This document shows positions 17,052 to 26,116 of a DNA stretch of 64,000 bases, piece after piece. How positions within the stretch are numbered: position 1 is the stretch's first letter; every line of letters begins with the position of its first letter. This DNA comes from Oscillospiraceae bacterium (GTDB lineage Bacteria > Bacillota > Clostridia > Oscillospirales > Acutalibacteraceae). The notes beneath the pieces were generated by a model. That model searched no databases, had not been told where the DNA came from, and saw only the letters and a list, made by a program, of their open reading frames with translations. The translations under genes were made by a program, and so were the position numbers. The DNA is taken from the NCBI GenBank assembly GCA_009779995.1, contig WRDW01000002.1, positions 1 to 64,000 of the forward strand, in the 5' to 3' direction.

Positions 17052-17082
17052 GCGCGGTGCGGTATGTATCGCACGAGGGGCG

Positions 17083-17288
17083 CGGCGCTTCGCGCGTGCT
17101 CCGCACAACCACCCCGGCCTGCGGGCCACCCCTCCACGGAGGGGAATTGGGGATTAGGCGCAAGCGTCATTTTCGGTTTTTGACTATGTGCTTGCACAAC
17201 CCGTGTATAGTTAAGCCCCCATTCCCCTCCGTGGAGGGGTGCCCCCGCAGGGGCGGGGTGGTTGTGCTGAGCACTCGCGAAGCGACGG
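17083..17288. repeat. palindromic repeat family R4, copy 2 (long nested inverted repeat)
   Basis: GCGGCGCTTCGCGCGTGCTCCGCACAACCACCCC ... GGGGTGGTTGTGCTGAGCACTCGCGAAGCGACG with inner CCCCTCCACGGAGGGGAAT / ATTCCCCTCCGTGGAGGGG. Confidence 0.8.
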
Positions 17289-17339
17289 CGATTCAGGCAA
17301 CCCTTCCTTGATATTGCATACAGAAAGAAGGCCCGGCCC

Positions 17340-18842
17340 ATGCCAAAACAAAAAAAAGAAAAACCCGGCGCGCTGCAGCACACCGTGCCGGCGAAGGAGC
17401 GCAAAAGCTACTACTGGGGCGGTTTCGGCCAGGGGATGATCTATGCCGTCATGTCCGGGTTCATCGCGGATTTCCAGCTCAACGTGCTGCGGCTCGACGC
17501 GATGTTCGTGCTGCTGCTCATGCTGCTCGCGCGCATCTGGGACGCGGTGAACGACCCCATCATGGGCGTCATCATGGACAGGGTGCAGCCCAAGGGGGGC
17601 AAGATGGTGCCCTACCTGTATGTGGCCCCCTGGCCCGCGGTGCTGCTGACGCTGGTGATGTTCCTGCCGCTCAATTACTTCTTCCCGGGCATCAGCCCCG
17701 TGCTGCTGATGGTGGTGGCCGCCGTGAGCTACGTCAGCTGGGACATGGTCTACACCGTGGGGGACGTGCCCTACTGGAGCCTGCCCAACGTGATGACGCC
17801 CGACCCCGCCGAGCGCGGGAACCTCGTGGCCATGAGCCGCATGATCAACGGCATAGGCAGCGCGATCCCCCAGGGGCTGTTCATGGGCATGGGCCCCCTG
17901 CTGATCGGCCTGGGGATGCAGGACGGCCTGCGGCTGGAGCAGACCCGCTACATGCTCATCGCGGGCATCGCCTGCGCCGTCGGCGGCGTGCTGTACTTCC
18001 AGACCGCCCTGCACGTGCGCGAGCGGGTGCCCATTCCAAAGCCCGCAAAGCGCAGCGCGGGGGAGCCGGGCGCGTTTGCCATGCTGCTGCGCAACAAGCC
18101 CCTGCTGCTGGTGATCCTCATGGGGATGCTCTCCGCCGGGCGCTACATGTTCAGCGCGGCGGCGGTGCACGTGGCCCGCTACAGCATCGCCGTACCGGGG
18201 CGGGACATACAGTCGAGCATCTCCTTCGTCTCGCTGGTGATGCAGCTGGCCCTGGGCGGCGGGCAGTTCCTCTCGATGTTCCTGCTGCCGAGGCTCATGG
18301 GGCGCTTCCGCTACAAGACCCTCGTAATCGGCACCGGGCTGCTGGGGGCCCTCTCGGGGCTCATCGTGTACTTTATCGGCTACGGCAACATCTACGTGCT
18401 CATCCCCTTCCTGTTTATCTGCGCGGTCCCCTTCGGCGTGATCAACACCCTGTGCTACGCCATGACGGGCGACACCCTGGACTACATGGAGTGGAAGACG
18501 GGCTTCCGCAACAACGGCATGGGGCAGGCCACCCAGACCTTCGTCAACAAGTTCGACAACGCCATCGCCACCTCCGGCGTGGTGCTGGCCTACATCCTGA
18601 TGGGCCTGGACGTCAACACCTTGATGGCCTCCTCCGGCGGGGCCGGCGTGAGCGCCCTGGACATGGCCCCCGGTATCCGGGGCGGCTTCTTCATGATGAT
18701 CTCCCTGATCCCGGCGGTCTCCCTGCTGCTGAGCATCATCCCCATTTTGTTCTATGACCTGGAGGGGGAGAAGAAGGAGCAGGTGACCAGGGAGTTGGCG
18801 GAGAGAAGGGCGAACACCCCCTCGGCCGCCGCGCCGCAATGA
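17340..18842 (+). CDS. GPH-type MFS transporter
   Basis: ARIWDAVNDPIMGVIMDRVQPKGGKMVPYL motif; multi-TM. Confidence 0.87.
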   Translation: MPKQKKEKPGALQHTVPAKERKSYYWGGFGQGMIYAVMSGFIADFQLNVLRLDAMFVLLLMLLARIWDAVNDPIMGVIMDRVQPKGGKMVPYLYVAPWPAVLLTLVMFLPLNYFFPGISPVLLMVVAAVSYVSWDMVYTVGDVPYWSLPNVMTPDPAERGNLVAMSRMINGIGSAIPQGLFMGMGPLLIGLGMQDGLRLEQTRYMLIAGIACAVGGVLYFQTALHVRERVPIPKPAKRSAGEPGAFAMLLRNKPLLLVILMGMLSAGRYMFSAAAVHVARYSIAVPGRDIQSSISFVSLVMQLALGGGQFLSMFLLPRLMGRFRYKTLVIGTGLLGALSGLIVYFIGYGNIYVLIPFLFICAVPFGVINTLCYAMTGDTLDYMEWKTGFRNNGMGQATQTFVNKFDNAIATSGVVLAYILMGLDVNTLMASSGGAGVSALDMAPGIRGGFFMMISLIPAVSLLLSIIPILFYDLEGEKKEQVTRELAERRANTPSAAAPQ

Positions 18843-18917
18843 ACGAAACGGCGGGTTTCGTTCGCGGCGGCAGCGCCCCCAAACACGCCCAAACAAAATA
18901 TCATAGGAGCTCATGTT

Positions 18918-19319
18918 ATGAACGAAAAAATCCCCGGTGCGGGCTCGCACCACATCGCGCTGGCCTCGGCCGATTTCGACAGGTCGCTGCGATTTTACAC
19001 CGAGGGCCTCGGGATGAGGCCCGCCGCCGCCTGGGGCGAGGGCGAAAAACGCGCGGCCCTGCTGGACATAGGCGACGGCTCGCACATCGAAATCTTCGCC
19101 AACGGAAGCGACGCGCCCCAGCAGAACGAGCGCTATGTGCATTTCGCCATCCGCACCGGCGACCCCGACGCGGCCTTCGCCAACGCCATTGCCGCCGGTG
19201 CGAAAGAAAAAATGCCCCCCACCACCCTCGAAATCCCCGCAAACCCGCCCATGCCGGTGCGCATCGCCTTTGTCTACGGCCCGGACGGCGAGGTGCTGGA
19301 GTTTTTTGAGGAGCTGTGA
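18918..19319 (+). CDS. glyoxalase/VOC-family protein
   Basis: SHHIALASADFDRSLRFYTEGLGMRPAAAW ... VYGPDGEVLEFFEEL. Confidence 0.85.
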   Translation: MNEKIPGAGSHHIALASADFDRSLRFYTEGLGMRPAAAWGEGEKRAALLDIGDGSHIEIFANGSDAPQQNERYVHFAIRTGDPDAAFANAIAAGAKEKMPPTTLEIPANPPMPVRIAFVYGPDGEVLEFFEEL

Positions 19320-19394
19320 GAGCAATGAATCCCCCGCGCCCCCTGGAGGGAGCTGTCGCCTTGGGCGACTGAGGGGATAGCGCGGAGCCCAAAT

Positions 19395-19434
19395 AATTCA
19401 GCATAAAGCATAAAGAATTAAGAATTCAGCATTA
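19395..19434. repeat. R7 repeat (AATTCAGCATTAAGAATTC-type)
   Basis: aattcagcataaagcataaagaattaagaattcagcatta; related array at 44273-44305. Confidence 0.6.
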
Positions 19435-19451
19435 GTAGAAGGAGGTCCCCC

Positions 19452-20312
19452 ATGCAAAAACCCGTCGTCATCACCACCGACAGCTCAGCCGACCTGCCGC
19501 CCTACGTCCTCGAACAGTATGGCATCCATATCATACGCATGTACATCAACGTGGAGGGCAGGACCGGCCGGGACGGCATCGAGATTCAGCCCATGGACAT
19601 CTACAACGCCTTCACCGAGCGCGGCGCGCTGCCCAAAACCGCCGCCCCCTCCATCGTGGAATACAGGGAATTCTTCGAGCAGTTCACAAAGCAGGGAGCC
19701 GCCGTGGTGCATATAGGGCTCAACCACAAGTTTTCCTCCGTTATCCACGTCGCTACCCTGGCCGCCCAGGAGGCCGAGGGCGAGGTCTACGTGGTCGACA
19801 GCTACCAGTTCTGCGTCGGCATGGGGATCATGGCCGTGAAGGCCGCGCAGTGGCGCGACGAGGGCCTCCCCGCAAGTGAAATCGCCGCGAAGGCGGAGAC
19901 AGAGCGCGCCAAGGTGCTCTCGCTGTACTACATGGACAACATGAAATTCCTCTCCAAGAGCGGGCGCTGCCCCCGTGTGGTGGCCATGTGCGCTACCCTG
20001 CTGGACCTCCACCCCCTGCTGAGCATCAGCGGCGTGACGGGCGAGGTGGTGGTCGGCAAGAAGTTCCGGGGCAAGAACGCCAGGGAGGACTGGCTGCGCC
20101 ACGTCACCGGGAAGTTCAACGAGCAGTGCGACCCCTCTCTTTCGTTTTTTATGCACAGCCCCGAAATCCCCCCCGAGGTATACGAGCCCATGAACCGCGC
20201 GGCAAAAAGCATGATGCCGGATTTTGCCAACATGGTGCAGGACGGCACGGGCTGCTCGGTGATCTCCCACGTGGGCGGCGGCTGCTACGCGATGATCGCG
20301 ATGATGAGGTGA
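19452..20312 (+). CDS. DegV family protein (fatty-acid binding)
   Basis: VVITTDSSADLPPYVLEQYGIHIIRMYI ... VVDSYQFCVGMGIMA ... VSHVGGGCYAMIAM. Confidence 0.9.
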   Translation: MQKPVVITTDSSADLPPYVLEQYGIHIIRMYINVEGRTGRDGIEIQPMDIYNAFTERGALPKTAAPSIVEYREFFEQFTKQGAAVVHIGLNHKFSSVIHVATLAAQEAEGEVYVVDSYQFCVGMGIMAVKAAQWRDEGLPASEIAAKAETERAKVLSLYYMDNMKFLSKSGRCPRVVAMCATLLDLHPLLSISGVTGEVVVGKKFRGKNAREDWLRHVTGKFNEQCDPSLSFFMHSPEIPPEVYEPMNRAAKSMMPDFANMVQDGTGCSVISHVGGGCYAMIAMMR

Positions 20313-20420
20313 GGACACCCCCCCTGCCCCTCTCGCAGGCGAGGGGGACTCTTCGTCATTTTGACGAAAATTTTGCGCTTATCGATAAACGATAATAGCG
20401 CGAAAATGGAAGGTGCGCAT

Positions 20421-20454
20421 AAACCCCCTGTTTTTGAACAAAAACAGGGGGTTT
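20421..20454. terminator. bidirectional rho-independent terminator
   Basis: Perfect 15-bp stem AAACCCCCTGTTTTT-gaac-AAAAACAGGGGGTTT between convergent genes. Confidence 0.85.
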
Positions 20455-20545
20455 GATGACATGTTCTCGGGTTTTTCGCGGGCCTTTTGCGGGGGAATTT
20501 TGCTGGCAATTTCTGTTGGGCAAATTGCACAAGGCTTCTCTTCGC

Positions 20546-21397
20546 TTACATCCACCACGTGAGCCACGACCAGATGATGGACGGGATCATATAGAGCAGC
20601 ATGAGCAGGAAAAACGGGCTCAAGTAGAGCCAAAAACCGACTCCTGCGAAGAAAGACCGTATCGCGTCCCACAGGGTATAATTGCTGCTGTAATCCGTCA
20701 CCGTGACGCTGTATTCGCCATCCACATAGCTGTAGACGAACAGGTAGTACGTCTTGCCCGCCTGAAGGGAAGGATAAACGACATAGCCGAAGCCTACACG
20801 GTCCAGATCGGCGTCCATGAGATGAAGAGCGCCGTACCAGTCCTCGCTGTCCGTCGTAAATCGGTAGTCCCCGCTCGTTGCCGGAGTGAAAGCAAATATC
20901 TTCCAGCCGTTCTCGGTTCCCTGGGCAGTTGACGCCTCGCCCAGCTTGAGCTGCGTAACCTGCTGCGATGCCATGAACCGCGCGAGGTAATCCGCAGGGA
21001 AATCGAAACTGGCCTGCGGCAAATCTGCGTCGTCTACATCCACGAGATTGGTATCCCAGTAGGTGAACGTCACGCGGCCCGCGTCACAGTCGAAATCATA
21101 ATACACGTGCCAATACCATTCCGCGGTTCTGGCATACCAGTAGCGCAGGACCTCCGGTTCACCCTCCTCGAAATAGACCGTAACCGTCACGTTTTCAGGA
21201 GTGAATTTTGGATCCAACCAGGAATCGAACAGGTACTCCCCGCTCCACTGGGCCTCGATGGCCGTGACGGCGGGGAGCTCGAACTGGAGGGACTGGGCCT
21301 CGATTGCGCCGGGCGCGGGCAGTGCCGCCGAAGCCCCTGCCGCGCAGCCGAAGCAGAGGATCAGGGCGGCCAGCAGGATGGATATGAGTTTTTTCAT
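20546..21397 (-). CDS. secreted protein with PPC-like beta-sandwich region and C-terminal TM segment (family S, paralog 1)
   Basis: Signal peptide MKKLISILLAALILCFGCAAGASA; WKIFAFTPATSGDYRFTT ... LQAGKTYYLFVYSYVDGEYSVTVT; hydrophobic C-terminus. Confidence 0.7.
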   Translation of the reverse strand: MKKLISILLAALILCFGCAAGASAALPAPGAIEAQSLQFELPAVTAIEAQWSGEYLFDSWLDPKFTPENVTVTVYFEEGEPEVLRYWYARTAEWYWHVYYDFDCDAGRVTFTYWDTNLVDVDDADLPQASFDFPADYLARFMASQQVTQLKLGEASTAQGTENGWKIFAFTPATSGDYRFTTDSEDWYGALHLMDADLDRVGFGYVVYPSLQAGKTYYLFVYSYVDGEYSVTVTDYSSNYTLWDAIRSFFAGVGFWLYLSPFFLLMLLYMIPSIIWSWLTWWM

Positions 21398-21501
21398 GGG
21401 ACGCCTCCTTTTTGTTTTTGTTTGCACGTTCATTTTACACAATTTTTCCGGGCTTGTCAAGAAATTTTTTGGGCGGGGGGCGTTCTGGTTTTCGGTTCTG
21501 G

Positions 21502-21625
21502 TTTTCGGCCGAGCGAAGCTCTGCCCTACGGGGATTCGGCCAAAGGCCGTGGAAAAGCGCATAATTTGTGCGTTTCCCTGGCCTCGGGCCATATCCCCGT
21601 AGGGCAGAGCTTCGCTCGGCCGAAA
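21502..21625. repeat. MITE-like inverted-repeat element R3, copy 1
   Basis: CGGCCGAGCGAAGCTCTGCCCTACGGGGAT ... ATATCCCCGTAGGGCAGAGCTTCGCTCGGCCG. Confidence 0.85.
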
Positions 21626-21677
21626 AACAAACGAAAACAAACGAAAAACAAACAAAACCCGAACATGCAAAAACTCC

Positions 21678-21706
21678 TTGCCAAGCCCCCCAAAGCCTGC
21701 TATAAT
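21678..21706 (+). promoter_or_regulatory. sigma70-like promoter for alkaline phosphatase gene
   Basis: TTGCCA (21678-21683), 17 bp, TATAAT (21701-21706). Confidence 0.65.
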
Positions 21707-21718
21707 GAGCATAGCGAA

Positions 21719-21752
21719 TTACAAGGTTCTGCCGAAAGGCAGGTTCTTGTAA
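21719..21752 (+). promoter_or_regulatory. structured 5' leader hairpin
   Basis: TTACAAG-gtt-CTGCC-GAAA-GGCAG-gtt-CTTGTAA: 7-bp and 5-bp perfect helices around a symmetric GUU/GUU internal loop, capped by a GAAA tetraloop. Confidence 0.6.
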
Positions 21753-21786
21753 TAAATAAAATAAACACACATAGGAGGCGACACCC

Positions 21787-22902
21787 ATGGCTATCCTGCA
21801 GCAATTCCTGGCGATCCTCTGCGCGCCGCTGGTGCTCTTCACCGGCTTCATCGGGCTGCGCGGCAACATCAGCGACGACTACAGCGAGTACAAGAACGTC
21901 ATTTTGCTCATCGGCGACGGCATGAGCCAGGTCCACGTGGACGCCGCCAAGGCGGACGGCGCGGAATCCCTTATCATGGAGACCATGCCCGTGCGCGGCG
22001 AGAGCCGCACCTGGGGCTGGCCCGGCATCATGCTGCCCGATTCCGCCTCGGGGGGCACGGCGCTGGCCTGCGGCATCGACAACATCATCAACCAGGTGAG
22101 CGTGTTCGCCCTGGACCCGCTCATGCTCATCGCCACGCCCGCCACCCTCGCGGAGCTCGCCATTGAAAACGGCAGGCTGGCCGGGGTGGTCACCACGGAC
22201 ACCACCAGCGGGGCCACGCCCGCCACCTTCAGCGCCCACGCGGGCACACGCAACAACGAGAAGAAAATCTCCGAGGACCAGATGGCCTCCGGGATCCACC
22301 TCATCTGGGGGGCCGCGAGCGAATCGATCACAGAGGCGGGCCTGGCGGCGGGCGGCTACGAATTGATCACCACCAGGACTGAAATGCTGGCCCTGGAGGA
22401 GGGCAGCTGGAGCTTCGCGCAGTTCGATTACGGCGAACTGGCCAACCTCAGCGACGAAAAGGACACCCCCACCCTGGCCGAGATGACCGTGAAGGCCATC
22501 GACCTGCTGGACGACGGCGCGGGCTTCTTCCTCATGGTGGAGGGCGCGCACATCGATAAGCACGCCCACAGCAACGACCTGGAGGCCACGGTGGCGCACG
22601 TGCTCGAGTTCGACCTGGCCGTGGCGGCGGCCCTGGCCTACGCCGCCGAGCACCCCGATACCCTGGTGCTCGTCACCGCCGACCACGAGACCGGCGGCCT
22701 GAAGCTCCAAAACGGCGCCTTCGTGTTCACCTCCACCGGCCACACCATGGCCAACGTGCCGGTGTTCGTCAGCGCAACCGACGCCGGCTTCACCGACGGC
22801 GGCGCGTGGAAGAACCGCCGCATCGGCGTGCAGCTGGGCCGCGTGATGGGCTTCGGCGCGGATGTGTTCCCGACGCCCGTGCTGCCGAGGCTGGGCGCGT
22901 GA
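21787..22902 (+). CDS. alkaline phosphatase family protein
   Basis: VILLIGDGMSQVHVDAA, LPDSASGGTALACG, TTDTTSGATPATFSAH, LMVEGAHIDKHAHSND, VTADHETGGL, STGHTMANVPVF motifs. Confidence 0.9.
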   Translation: MAILQQFLAILCAPLVLFTGFIGLRGNISDDYSEYKNVILLIGDGMSQVHVDAAKADGAESLIMETMPVRGESRTWGWPGIMLPDSASGGTALACGIDNIINQVSVFALDPLMLIATPATLAELAIENGRLAGVVTTDTTSGATPATFSAHAGTRNNEKKISEDQMASGIHLIWGAASESITEAGLAAGGYELITTRTEMLALEEGSWSFAQFDYGELANLSDEKDTPTLAEMTVKAIDLLDDGAGFFLMVEGAHIDKHAHSNDLEATVAHVLEFDLAVAAALAYAAEHPDTLVLVTADHETGGLKLQNGAFVFTSTGHTMANVPVFVSATDAGFTDGGAWKNRRIGVQLGRVMGFGADVFPTPVLPRLGA

Positions 22903-22922
22903 GGCGCACCCCTATCGCAAAC

Positions 22923-22950
22923 GCAGAGACGCACAGTTGTGCGTCTCTGC
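22923..22950 (+). terminator. hairpin (R6 family) at phosphatase 3' end
   Basis: Perfect 12-bp stem GCAGAGACGCAC-agtt-GTGCGTCTCTGC. Confidence 0.5.
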
Positions 22951-22970
22951 AAGCTTATGCAAGGCCATAT

Positions 22971-23810
22971 TCAGGAAAACAACATCGCAATCCACTGCCA
23001 AATAGCGAGCGGCAGTAAAATCGGGAGCATGTAAATGGTCAAAATGGCATCGAAAAACTTGTAGCCAAAATTGCTGAAGAATGATTTCCACCTGCTGTAT
23101 TCGGTTATCGTGACGCTGTAATCGCTGTCGGAATAGTTAAAAACGAACGCATAGTAGGTTTTGCCCGCTTCCAGGGAGAGGACGGGGCCGGTATTGCCGC
23201 TGACGATTTCGTTCATATCGGCGTCTCTGATAAAAAACACGCGGTCATATTGCCATTCGTCGCCGGCCAAAAACTGATATGTACCGCTCTTTGCCGGGGT
23301 GAAGGAGAAAAGCGTAAAGCTCTGCATCCTCCCGGGCGCCACCGGCGAGGCCTCACCGAGCTTGAGCAGGATCGCTTCCTGCGCTTCTGCAAACAGTTTG
23401 AGATAATTCTCAGGAAAATCGAAGCTCGCCTGCGGCAAATCCACAGCGTCGGTATCCGTCAAGTTGGAATCCATGTAGAGAATCGTCACGCTGTTTGCGT
23501 CCCAGTCATACTCATAGATTACATACCAGAACCATTCAGGGCTGCTGGCATTCCAGTGGGTCAGAACCTCCGGCTCACCCTCCCCGAAGTAGGCCGTGAC
23601 AGTCACGTTGTCGGGCGAAAAATATGGCTCCAGCCAACCATAGAGCAATACCTCCCCATTCCACTCGGCCTCGATGGCCGTCACCACGGGCAGCTCGAAT
23701 TGCAGAGCAGGCGTGAGCTGCAAACCGGGCGCAGGCAGCGCCGCCGAAGCGCACACCGCGCCGCCAAAGCACAGAACAACGGCCAACAGGGCGGACAACA
23801 GCTTTTTCAT
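22971..23810 (-). CDS. secreted protein, family S paralog 2
   Basis: Signal peptide; LQFELPVVTAIEAEWNGE, DLPQASFDFPENYL, FTLFSFTPAKSGTYQFL, LEAGKTYYAFVFNYSDSDYSVTITEYS shared with the 20546-21397 gene; hydrophobic C-terminus. Confidence 0.7.
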   Translation of the reverse strand: MKKLLSALLAVVLCFGGAVCASAALPAPGLQLTPALQFELPVVTAIEAEWNGEVLLYGWLEPYFSPDNVTVTAYFGEGEPEVLTHWNASSPEWFWYVIYEYDWDANSVTILYMDSNLTDTDAVDLPQASFDFPENYLKLFAEAQEAILLKLGEASPVAPGRMQSFTLFSFTPAKSGTYQFLAGDEWQYDRVFFIRDADMNEIVSGNTGPVLSLEAGKTYYAFVFNYSDSDYSVTITEYSRWKSFFSNFGYKFFDAILTIYMLPILLPLAIWQWIAMLFS

Positions 23811-23913
23811 GGGATTTCCTCCTTCAGAAATTTTTGTCTAGTTCATTCTACATAAAAATTCGGGGATTGTCAAGGTTTTTTTGGCGGGCTGCGTTTATTG
23901 CAACCGCAACCGG

Positions 23914-24133
23914 CATCGACGGGCACGAAGAGTGCCGCCTGCGGCGGCAGTGCTCCGCACCACCCCCTCGGTGCTTCGCACCGGCCCCCCAAGGGGAGCA
24001 TCCTGACGAGGCGGTAGGTTTCCCTCGCGACGAGAAGAAAACTATCCGAACCGTCAAAAGTCCCCCCTTGGGGGGACGCGAAGCGGGGGTGGTGCGGAGC
24101 ACGCGCGAAGCGCCGCCTTCGTGGACGTCGATG
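23914..24133. repeat. palindromic repeat family R4, copy 3 (long nested inverted repeat)
   Basis: CATCGACGGGCACGAAG ... AGTGCTCCGCACCACCCCC ... GGGGGTGGTGCGGAGCACGCGCGAAGCGCCGCCTTCGTGGACGTCGATG. Confidence 0.8.
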
Positions 24134-24161
24134 AGGGTTGACCTTTTTATCAAAAAATCCC

Positions 24162-24190
24162 TTGCCATCCCCCAAAATCCCTGCTATAAT
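24162..24190 (+). promoter_or_regulatory. sigma70-like promoter
   Basis: TTGCCA (24162-24167), 17 bp, TATAAT (24185-24190). Confidence 0.65.
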
Positions 24191-24222
24191 AAACAAAACA
24201 ATTAATAGAGGAGGCAACCCCC

Positions 24223-25089
24223 ATGAAAAAACTGCTCGCCCTGCTGCTGTCCGCCATCATTCTGTGCTCCTTCGGCGTTGGAGCAAATGCCGCGCCGCCG
24301 GATGAACTGCTCGAAGAAGGCCTCGAAGCCCAAATTATTAGCGCCGCGCCGCCGGATGAACTCACCCAGGAGGAACTCGATGCCCTGGGGCGCGAGCTGC
24401 TCATACAGACCATGGAGGACTTAAAGGGAAACTATACGATTCAGGGAAGTTTCCTTATCCCCTACGAGCGATTCGATTTCATAGAAGTGATTCATCGAGA
24501 TGACATGTTTGCATTTACTGATGAGGATAACAGACGTGATTTGCTCCTTTCGGATAGAATCTTGCGTGTCTATCCCAATTTCAATGCCTATCAGCTAATT
24601 TCAACCTCCAATGGCTCTGATTATTTGCCCTTGCTGGAATCAAAAGTAATTTCAGAAGATGCATCAGTATGTGTGGAAAGATTGAGTAGTAAATACATCC
24701 AAGTCTCATATGATGGAACTCGCTATTATTTTGACAACGGCTCACTGGATGCCATTAATGAGAACATAAGTCCACGCCCCAACATATGGATTTCAAGTTT
24801 TAACAAAGAGGCTAGTCAAAGCGCGTTTTCCATTGAGGGTATGCGGGAAGCCTCAGCGCAACAGATCAGGCTGTGGCAAATTTTAGAGCAATTGCCGGGC
24901 TTCATTTTGGGAGGCATCGGTTCTGTTTTGCGTTGGATAGGGAGCACTCTGCTAAATATTTTGCTGTGGCCGTTGAATTTTCTGTTCGCGGAAATTTTTT
25001 ACACGCCTATCATTGTCTGGCTGCTTATTTTGCCGCTCATGATCATTATGTTGCCCATTAACTTAATTCGCAGGCTTTTCAATCTGTAA
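24223..25089 (+). CDS. secreted/C-terminally membrane-anchored hypothetical protein
   Basis: Signal peptide MKKLLALLLSAIILCSFGVGANA; duplicated AAPPDEL motif; long hydrophobic C-terminal region ending in NLIRRLFNL. Confidence 0.65.
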   Translation: MKKLLALLLSAIILCSFGVGANAAPPDELLEEGLEAQIISAAPPDELTQEELDALGRELLIQTMEDLKGNYTIQGSFLIPYERFDFIEVIHRDDMFAFTDEDNRRDLLLSDRILRVYPNFNAYQLISTSNGSDYLPLLESKVISEDASVCVERLSSKYIQVSYDGTRYYFDNGSLDAINENISPRPNIWISSFNKEASQSAFSIEGMREASAQQIRLWQILEQLPGFILGGIGSVLRWIGSTLLNILLWPLNFLFAEIFYTPIIVWLLILPLMIIMLPINLIRRLFNL

Positions 25090-25119
25090 CTAAAAACAAT
25101 CACACAGGGAGGCCAAACC

Positions 25120-26115
25120 ATGCGCCAGCCCGATTTCACCCAGCTGCTGAAAGTGCTTGACCGAAAAGCGCCCGACAGGCCCGTGCTCTTCGAGCTGTTC
25201 ATCGACGGCCCGGCCATGCGCCTCGCCCAGGCGCGCGGCGCGCAAACCGCGCCCGAGGCCTACGCCCTGCTGGGCTACGACTACGCCAGCGTGGTGGCCT
25301 CAAATTTCGGTTTCCCCAGCACGCAGGGCAGCCGCCGGGGGGACGCCAAGACGTTCTCCCTCAACGATTCGCCGGTCATCACGGACAGGGCGAGCTTCGA
25401 CGCCTACCCCTGGCAAAATCCAAAAGAGTGCGATTATTCCCGCCTGGAGCAGGCGCTGCCGCCGGGCATGAAGCTCATGGCGCGCGGCCCCTGCGGCGTG
25501 CTGGAGAACGCCATCCGGCTGGTGGGCTATGACAATTTGTGCTTCATGCTCTACGACGACCCGCTGCTGGCCTCTGATATTTTTGAGAAAGTCGGCGGCA
25601 GCCTGCTGGAATATTACAAAATCGCCGTGCGCTATTACAGCGTGGGCCTGCTCATGTCCAACGACGACTGGGGCTTTAAATCGCAGACGATGCTCTCGCC
25701 CGCCGATATGCGCAAGTATGTCTTCCCCTGGCACAAAGAGATCGTGCAAGCCGCCTACACCCTGGAAAAACCCGCCGTGCTGCACTCCTGCGGCTGCTAT
25801 GCCGATATTTTGGACGACCTGTTCGCCATGGGCTTCGACGGCCGCCACTCCTTTGAGGACAACATCCTCCCCGTGGAACAGGCCTACGAGCAGCTCATGC
25901 CCGCCGCCGGGCGCCAGATGGCCGTGCTGGGCGGCATGGACTTGCACTTTTTGTGCACATCTACGCCGGAGGAGATCAAGTCCCGCGCCCGCGCCATGCT
26001 CGCCCGCGCGTCAGAACGTGGCGGCTACGCCCTCGGCAGCGGCAACAGCGTCCCCGATTACTGCCCCATCGAGAACTACCTCGCCATGATTTCCGTCATC
26101 CATGAGGAGGTGTAA
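25120..26115 (+). CDS. uroporphyrinogen decarboxylase (UroD/MtaA) family protein
   Basis: DRPVLFELFIDGPAM, VLHSCGCYADILDDLFAMGFDGRHSFE, YALGSGNSVPDYCPIENYLAM motifs. Confidence 0.8.
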   Translation: MRQPDFTQLLKVLDRKAPDRPVLFELFIDGPAMRLAQARGAQTAPEAYALLGYDYASVVASNFGFPSTQGSRRGDAKTFSLNDSPVITDRASFDAYPWQNPKECDYSRLEQALPPGMKLMARGPCGVLENAIRLVGYDNLCFMLYDDPLLASDIFEKVGGSLLEYYKIAVRYYSVGLLMSNDDWGFKSQTMLSPADMRKYVFPWHKEIVQAAYTLEKPAVLHSCGCYADILDDLFAMGFDGRHSFEDNILPVEQAYEQLMPAAGRQMAVLGGMDLHFLCTSTPEEIKSRARAMLARASERGGYALGSGNSVPDYCPIENYLAMISVIHEEV

Positions 26116-26116
26116 C

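Noticed and set aside
17211-19325. 704-codon minus-strand ORF
   Set aside because: Antisense to the GPH transporter and VOC genes. It is His/Gln/Gly-rich with no domain-like sequence, a typical GC-rich shadow ORF.
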